This document shows positions 6,941 through 10,462 of a stretch of 10,462 nucleotides of DNA, piece by piece. How positions within the stretch are numbered: position 1 is the stretch's first letter; each line of letters opens with the position of its first letter. A program made the position numbers and the translations under genes. The notes under the pieces are model-generated. The model did no database searches, was not told where the DNA came from, and worked only from the letters and a program-made list of their open reading frames with translations. Source of the stretch: Sva-07 sp031398325. Lineage in GTDB: Bacteria; Actinomycetota; Acidimicrobiia; Acidimicrobiales; Ilumatobacteraceae. The stretch spans positions 1 through 10,462 of the forward strand of contig JANNNB010000167.1 in NCBI GenBank assembly GCA_031398325.1, in the 5' to 3' direction.

Positions 6941-7600
6941 ATGTCGATACCAGCCGGGTCGGACCGCACGGTGCCTGACCACGCCGTACCAGATCGGGCA
7001 ACCCGGCTCGCCGCGATCGGTGGCGTCGTGGGGCCGGCCGCATTCGTCGGTGCGTGGATCGCCAGCGCCGCCACCACGTCGATGCCGTATTCGTCGATCG
7101 ACGACGCGATCAGTCGACTCGCGGCGGTCGGCGCCGACACCCGATGGTTGATGACCGCTGGGATGGTCACGTTCGGCATCGCGCTGCCGATCTACTCGTT
7201 CGCGCTGCGATCGACGGTCACGGGACGGGCGTGGGTGTCAGCCGCCGCGACGGGAATTGCGACGCTGGCGGTCGCAGCGACGCCGCTCGATCGATCGGAC
7301 ACCATCGATCAGCTGCACGGCCTGTTCGCCACGGTCGGCTACGTGACGCTCGCGGCGACCCCGTTGCTCGCCGCCCGTCCGCTGGCGCACGCCGGACATC
7401 GACGGCTCGCCCGCTTCGGCATCGCGGCCGGCACGACCTCGGCCATCGCCCTCGCGTTGACACCGACCTCGCTGCCCACCGGCTTGTTCCAGCGCCTCGG
7501 GCTGACGGTGAGCGACGCCTGGGTCGTGGCGACCGCCCTAGCGATCGCGACCGGTCGGCTCAGCGCCCGTAGCGTCGACCACCGACGTCCTACGACCTGA
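6941..7600 (+). CDS. DUF998 family membrane protein
   Basis: A 219-residue membrane protein with about six hydrophobic segments (near 24-44, 69-88, 98-114, 127-145, 157-174, 191-205). The first half follows the DUF998 pattern (PF06197): GPAAFVGAWIASA, then MPYSSIDDAISRLAAVGAD (residues 48-66), a loop with the tyrosine-serine and Ile-Ser-x-Leu features of the family, then a second helix beginning WLMTAGMVTFGIAL. The motif TPLDRSDTIDQLHGLFATVGY (about 114-134) carries Asp and His residues at the membrane surface. The biochemical role of DUF998 proteins is not established. The start is the first ATG in frame; it has no Shine-Dalgarno. A poor -10 (CAGAGT, 6925-6930) lies 10 bases upstream, overlapping the divergent promoter region. 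The 35-base convergent gap to the Fur gene (7601-7635) shows only a weak GCGC-C-GCGC inverted repeat and no clear terminator. Confidence 0.8.
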   Translation: MSIPAGSDRTVPDHAVPDRATRLAAIGGVVGPAAFVGAWIASAATTSMPYSSIDDAISRLAAVGADTRWLMTAGMVTFGIALPIYSFALRSTVTGRAWVSAAATGIATLAVAATPLDRSDTIDQLHGLFATVGYVTLAATPLLAARPLAHAGHRRLARFGIAAGTTSAIALALTPTSLPTGLFQRLGLTVSDAWVVATALAIATGRLSARSVDHRRPTT

Positions 7601-7635
7601 CGCCGCGCCGCGCTGTCATTCCCGAAATCGTCGTC

Positions 7636-8118
7636 TCACGCGCCGTCGGACGGCGCACCGGCCGACGTGTTCGGGACGGGGACGCAGCGGCCGCACGTTC
7701 CGTAGACGTCGATCACGTGGTGATGCGGCACGAAGCCCTCTGCGGCGGCGACCGCGGCGAATGCCGAATCGAGACGTCGTTCCATCGCGCCGTCGAGGGT
7801 GAAGTCACGCACGGTCCCACACGATTCGCAGATGAGGTGGTGGTGATGCTCGGTGAGTTCCTCGGCGAGCTCGTAATGAGCGTGGTCGCCGCCGTGGACG
7901 AGGCGGCGGACCACGCCCGCCTCTTCCATGAGTGACAGGTTTCGATACGCGGAACTCTGCGCCAACCCCGATGCGATCGTGAGGAGCTCGGGCAGCGTCA
8001 CCGGTCCGGCCGCACTGTGGAGTCCCTTGACGATCTGGCGTCGGCCTGACGTGTAGCGCAGATCGTGCTCGGCGAGCCGCTGGGTGACGGCCCGATCGAG
8101 TTCGGTACTGACTGCCAT
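7636..8118 (-). CDS. Fur-family metalloregulator (Fur/Zur-like)
   Basis: A 160-residue metal-dependent transcription repressor. The N-terminal winged helix (about 10-85) includes RYTSGRRQIVKGL and the recognition region SSAYRNLSLMEEAGVVRRL (56-74, matching the family's TVYR-L pattern). The dimerisation domain has the metal-rich HAHYELAEE (79-87) and HHHHLICESCG (91-101). Two CxxC pairs, Cys97/Cys100 and Cys142/Cys145, form the usual structural zinc site. The length fits the family. Which metal is sensed cannot be told: the layout resembles actinobacterial Zur (FurB), but the neighbouring Gdt1-type exporter makes manganese or iron sensing possible. The ATG at 8118 is supported by the domain start and a -10 nine bases upstream. 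The open frame continues upstream, but that extension only overlaps the transporter gene in another frame. Confidence 0.93.
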   Translation of the reverse strand: MAVSTELDRAVTQRLAEHDLRYTSGRRQIVKGLHSAAGPVTLPELLTIASGLAQSSAYRNLSLMEEAGVVRRLVHGGDHAHYELAEELTEHHHHLICESCGTVRDFTLDGAMERRLDSAFAAVAAAEGFVPHHHVIDVYGTCGRCVPVPNTSAGAPSDGA

Positions 8119-8127
8119 GACGACGGG

Positions 8128-8133
8128 AGGATA
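8128..8133 (-). promoter_or_regulatory. Candidate -10 element (TATCCT) of the Fur-family gene
   Basis: On the minus strand TATCCT is followed by 9 bases and the ATG at 8118. It lies in the 53-base gap after the Gdt1 gene, so the regulator probably has its own promoter even though it could also be read from the upstream gene. I see no clear Fur-box palindrome over it. Confidence 0.45.
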
Positions 8134-8171
8134 CTCGCCGAGACAAACGCGCCTGCGAGTGCCGCCCGGCC

Positions 8172-8801
8172 TCAGGTGGCGCCGAGGATGCCGGTGGTGA
8201 TCAACACGATGCCGAAGACGAGGAAGAGCAGCGACGACCCGATCAGGATCACGCGCTCCGGGAGTCGATCGCCGAGCCAGCGGCCGATGACCACGCCGAC
8301 GGTGCCGGCCAACATGATCCCGACCGTCGCACCGAGCCACACGAGCACCGGATTGCCCTTCGCCGCGAGCGTCGCCGTGGCGAGCATCGTCTTGTCGCCC
8401 AACTCTGCGACGAACATCGCCGCTGCGATCGAGGCGACCACTCGCGTGTTGAACCTGGCCGGACCCGCCGGATCGGCCGGCTGATCGTCCTCGAGGCCCA
8501 GGTCGGCCAGCAGGTCGTCGTCGTCTGCGTCGACGGCAGTGCGCGCTGACCGCAGTGAGATCACGGCGAAGACGACGAAGAGCAGGCCACCCCCGATCGA
8601 GATGGCGTTGGTCGGCAGCGCCGCGCCGAGCAGGCCGCCGATCACGACGGAGAGCAGCATGCTCGCCATGTAGCCAGCCGCGACGCCGGCGAGGACCGTC
8701 GTCAGCCGATAGCGCGCGCCGAAGCCGAGCGCGACGAGCTGCGTCTTGTCGCCGAGTTCGGCGAGGAACACGATGCCGAGTGCGGCGAGGAACGACGACA
8801 T
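8172..8801 (-). CDS. Gdt1/UPF0016 (TMEM165) family cation transporter, probable Mn2+ exporter
   Basis: A 209-residue membrane protein made of two homologous halves, each opening with the family signature: AELGDKTQL (residues 14-22) and AELGDKTML (132-140). The acidic Glu15/Asp18 and Glu133/Asp136 are the expected cation-binding residues. Three hydrophobic helices follow in each half. A very acidic cytoplasmic linker (about 89-111, with DADDDD) joins them. Characterised Gdt1 members export Mn2+ or exchange Ca2+/Mn2+ for protons; the bacterial ones are mainly manganese exporters. The ATG at 8801 gives the typical N-terminus MSSFLAALGIVFLAELGDKT and has a -10 nine bases upstream. An in-frame ATG at 8873 would add 24 non-hydrophobic residues and is less likely. 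The Fur-family regulator lies 53 bases downstream on the same strand, which suggests metal-responsive control. I saw no yybP-ykoY riboswitch upstream, and the promoter position leaves no room for one. Confidence 0.93.
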   Translation of the reverse strand: MSSFLAALGIVFLAELGDKTQLVALGFGARYRLTTVLAGVAAGYMASMLLSVVIGGLLGAALPTNAISIGGGLLFVVFAVISLRSARTAVDADDDDLLADLGLEDDQPADPAGPARFNTRVVASIAAAMFVAELGDKTMLATATLAAKGNPVLVWLGATVGIMLAGTVGVVIGRWLGDRLPERVILIGSSLLFLVFGIVLITTGILGAT

Positions 8802-8810
8802 CCAGGCCGC

Positions 8811-8816
8811 ACGATA
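8811..8816 (-). promoter_or_regulatory. Candidate -10 element (TATCGT) of the Gdt1 gene
   Basis: On the minus strand TATCGT is followed by 9 bases and the ATG at 8801, the same layout as the Fur gene next door. It lies within the 178-base divergent gap (8802-8979) shared with the L,D-transpeptidase gene. Apart from the two promoter candidates I see nothing else in that gap. Confidence 0.45.
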
Positions 8817-8929
8817 CGGTCCGCCAGGTTGTTCTGGCAGGTGCTGCGCATTCACCCGTTCGAGTGAAACCATCGCGATGCCGGTCGCCATGTGACGCAG
8901 TGCCACCCGTCGGAGGGGCAGGACGAGAG

Positions 8930-8935
8930 TAGAGT
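8930..8935 (+). promoter_or_regulatory. Candidate -10 element (TAGAGT) of the L,D-transpeptidase gene
   Basis: TAGAGT sits 44 bases before the ATG at 8980 and would give a 5' leader of about 38 bases. No in-frame start codon lies nearer to it, so this gene would have a true leader, unlike its neighbours. No Shine-Dalgarno precedes the ATG. Confidence 0.35.
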
Positions 8936-8979
8936 GGGGTGGCTCCGACGACCCGTTCGCCGGGCGCCACCACACCGCA

Positions 8980-10020
8980 ATGCACGGCAGCTCACCCTCC
9001 CACACCCCGGAGCGCTCGCACGACGAGCGCCCGCCGCGTTGGGATCTGCGCGCACTGGTTGCCGCTCTGGTCGGTGTGCTCGCCATCGGTGTCGCCATGG
9101 TCGTCACCGAGGATTCGAACGACTCCGACACGCAAGCGGCATCGCTGACCGACACCGAGAACGTGGACGATGCCTCCACCGCTCAGATCTCGGGCGTCCA
9201 GGAATCGGCCCTCGCCGGGGCGACCCCAGCAGCCGTCGACCCAGCGGCGAGCGCCGTCGTCGAGCCGGCGATCGAGTTGGACGGGTGCACCCTCGAGGTG
9301 ACCCGCGTCGATCTCGGCGACACCGGTCCGTCCGTCGAGTGTGTCCAGAAGGCATTGACCGCCGCCGGCTTCTACAACGGGGCGATCAGCGGAACGTTCG
9401 ACGAAGCGACCGACACCGCCGCCCGCACGTTCCAGAGCACGCAAGCTCTCGAAGTCGACGGCATCGTCGGCGGCAAGACCGCCACGACCCTCGGCATCTG
9501 GCCCGGCGACGAGTCGTTCGTGGTTCGCACGCCCCCGCCGCCCGCTGGCGCGATGGACAGCTGGGGATACACCCTGTCGTCCGTCGCCACGACCGGTTCC
9601 GATGCCCCGGCAATGCCGGAGAACAGTGGGCAGGGCACCGGCAAGCGCATCGTCTACGACCGGGCGGGACAACGCGTGTGGGCAGTCGACGACGAGGAGC
9701 GCGTCATCCGCAGCTATCTCGTGACGGGCAGCCAGTACAACAACGAGACCCCGGGCGTGCACAAGGTGTACAGCAAGTCGGAGGTCTCGACGGCCTGGAA
9801 CGGCGAGGCCAAGCTGCCGCTCATGGTGCGCTATCTCGACACGGTGCGCGGCGCGATCGGCTTCCACGGCATCCCGACGCACATCAGCGACGGCAGTCCC
9901 TACCAGACGGACGCAGAACTCGGGCAGAGGCTCTCCGGCGGCTGCCAGCGCCAGAACAACCTCGACGCCCAGTTCATGTGGGCATTCGCCGACGTCGGCA
10001 CCACCGTCATCGTCACCTGA
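8980..10020 (+). CDS. Membrane-anchored L,D-transpeptidase with PG_binding_1 domain (variant active site)
   Basis: A 346-residue cell-wall enzyme expected to form 3-3 cross-links or related bonds in peptidoglycan outside the membrane. A short basic cytoplasmic tail is followed by one membrane segment (about 23-43) and a Thr/Ala/Asp-rich linker. A PG_binding_1 domain spans about 109-173 (LGDTGPSVECVQKALTAAGF, GTFDEATDTAARTFQ, LEVDGIVGGKT). The YkuD catalytic domain (about 221-345) contains the conserved His296 in GFHGIPTH and the nucleophile Cys322. The motif is S-G-G-C-Q-R, where most YkuD enzymes have S-H-G-C-x-R, so the His two residues before Cys is Gly; Arg324 is kept. Cys103 and Cys121 could form a disulfide. 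The start is the first ATG in frame and gives a normal signal-anchor. Fold and role are sound; activity is likely but not proven. Confidence 0.93.
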   Translation: MHGSSPSHTPERSHDERPPRWDLRALVAALVGVLAIGVAMVVTEDSNDSDTQAASLTDTENVDDASTAQISGVQESALAGATPAAVDPAASAVVEPAIELDGCTLEVTRVDLGDTGPSVECVQKALTAAGFYNGAISGTFDEATDTAARTFQSTQALEVDGIVGGKTATTLGIWPGDESFVVRTPPPPAGAMDSWGYTLSSVATTGSDAPAMPENSGQGTGKRIVYDRAGQRVWAVDDEERVIRSYLVTGSQYNNETPGVHKVYSKSEVSTAWNGEAKLPLMVRYLDTVRGAIGFHGIPTHISDGSPYQTDAELGQRLSGGCQRQNNLDAQFMWAFADVGTTVIVT

Positions 10021-10039
10021 GCGTCATCGTCACCTGAGC
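10006..10039 (+). repeat. Exact 17-bp tandem duplication across a stop codon
   Basis: GTCATCGTCACCTGAGC occurs at 10006-10022 and again at 10023-10039. The first copy encodes the last residues (VIVT) and the TGA of the L,D-transpeptidase. A partial third match, CGTCACCTG, occurs at 10059-10067. The protein end is the same with or without the second copy. It looks like a simple replication-slippage product in the 51-base convergent gap, which otherwise holds no recognisable terminator. Confidence 0.9.
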
Positions 10040-10071
10040 ACCACCATCACGGGTCGCTCGTCACCTGTGCT

Positions 10072-10462
10072 TCAGCGCAGGCGGAGCACCGGTGGCAGCC
10101 ATTCGTCGAGACGCTCCGTGATCGCAGTGTCGCTCTTGGCCAACACGTGCCCGTCGCCGGGCAGGATCACGACCTCACCCGCTCCCGCGATCGCCTGCAC
10201 CATGTAGCTCGCATCGGGTGGGAGGAGCTCGTCGCGATCACCGTGGAACAACAGCAGCGGCTTGCCGGCGAGCGCGCCGGCCACCTCACAACCCGCCGAC
10301 TGGGTGGCGAACGTGACGACGCCGACCACCGACGCCGGCATCACCACCGCGGCCCGAATCGCCGCGGCGCCGCCGAAGCTGTGGCCGAACAGGACGACCC
10401 GTTCCGCGCCCGCGTCCCGCGCTGTCTCCACCCCGCAGGCCAGATCGTGAGCGCACAGGTCG
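10072..10462 (-). CDS. Alpha/beta hydrolase (5' end outside window)
   Basis: This is the C-terminal 129 residues or so of an alpha/beta-fold hydrolase running off the right edge. The frame stays open to base 10462, and the visible part lacks the N-terminal beta strands of the fold, so the GTG at 10431 is internal. The nucleophile elbow is VVLFGHSFGGAAAIRAA, with Ser in GHSFGG. The acid is probably the second Asp of LLLFHGDRDELLPP, and the catalytic His is in LPGDGHVL. The order and spacing are right for a dienelactone-hydrolase-like or general esterase/peptidase-type enzyme. The substrate cannot be inferred. It is convergent with the L,D-transpeptidase gene. Confidence 0.9.
   Translation of the reverse strand, partial: DLCAHDLACGVETARDAGAERVVLFGHSFGGAAAIRAAVVMPASVVGVVTFATQSAGCEVAGALAGKPLLLFHGDRDELLPPDASYMVQAIAGAGEVVILPGDGHVLAKSDTAITERLDEWLPPVLRLR

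Noticed and set aside
6021..7151. A 376-residue plus-strand open frame across the divergent membrane genes
   Set aside because: It is His/Arg/Asp-rich and hydrophilic, runs opposite a clear membrane protein and into the DUF998 gene in another frame, and has no motif.
7601..7635. A terminator between the DUF998 and Fur-family genes
   Set aside because: Only a short GCGC-C-GCGC repeat is present, with a loop too small to fold and no T-tract.
8802..8930. A yybP-ykoY manganese riboswitch before the Gdt1 gene
   Set aside because: No paired-helix layout of that class was visible, and the candidate -10 lies only 9 bases from the start codon, leaving no leader.
8119..8985. An N-terminal extension of the Fur-family protein to about 449 residues
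   Set aside because: The extension is the transporter gene read in another frame (Arg-rich, no motif). The ATG at 8118 gives a normal Fur length.
8892..10037. A 381-residue plus-strand frame overlapping the L,D-transpeptidase
   Set aside because: The Arg/His/Gly-rich product lacks domains; the frame starting at 8980 encodes clear PG_binding_1 and YkuD domains.

Overview
The window is GC-rich, with codons ending mostly in G or C and GTG starts at several genes. Its gene families (NarL-type kinase with an N-terminal Sensor domain, DUF998, PG_binding_1 plus YkuD L,D-transpeptidase, FtsX-type permease) suggest an actinomycetote. The style resembles Acidimicrobiia (Ilumatobacter-like), but that is an impression, not a test. 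There are eleven protein-coding genes, two of them cut by the window edges. I see no rRNA, tRNA, CRISPR array, transposase or phage gene.

Left block (1-4478, all +): the last 559 residues of a large FtsX/MacB-type ABC permease; then a NarL-family histidine kinase and its response regulator, overlapping by 13 bp; then a single-pass membrane protein with a DUF4097 ('toastrack') beta-repeat domain, starting 4 bases after the regulator stop. The kinase, regulator and toastrack genes look like one transcription unit and a cell-envelope sensing module. The permease may be its output or partner.

Middle block (4507-7600): an acyl-CoA dehydrogenase of the long-chain/IVD type (+). A 140-base convergent gap follows, filled by two copies of a 47-nt palindromic repeat that I cannot assign to a known family. 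Then come an unrecognised polytopic membrane protein (-) and, divergently from a 32-base gap, a DUF998 membrane protein (+).

Right block (7636-10462): a Fur-family metalloregulator (-) downstream of a Gdt1/UPF0016 cation transporter, probably a manganese exporter (-). Divergent from these is a membrane-anchored L,D-transpeptidase with a PG_binding_1 domain and an altered S-G-G-C active-site motif (+). Its stop codon lies in a 17-bp exact tandem duplication. A partial alpha/beta hydrolase (-) runs off the right edge.

A recurring feature is a TANNNT -10 hexamer 7-10 bases before the start codon, at 1740, 4507, 6908 (-), 8118 (-) and 8801 (-). This suggests leaderless or nearly leaderless transcription, and it was used to choose several starts. 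The clearest Shine-Dalgarno sequences precede the genes inside the two-component operon. I did not find a clearly new biological system. The best candidates for follow-up are the intergenic repeat pair, the leaderless promoter pattern and the variant L,D-transpeptidase.
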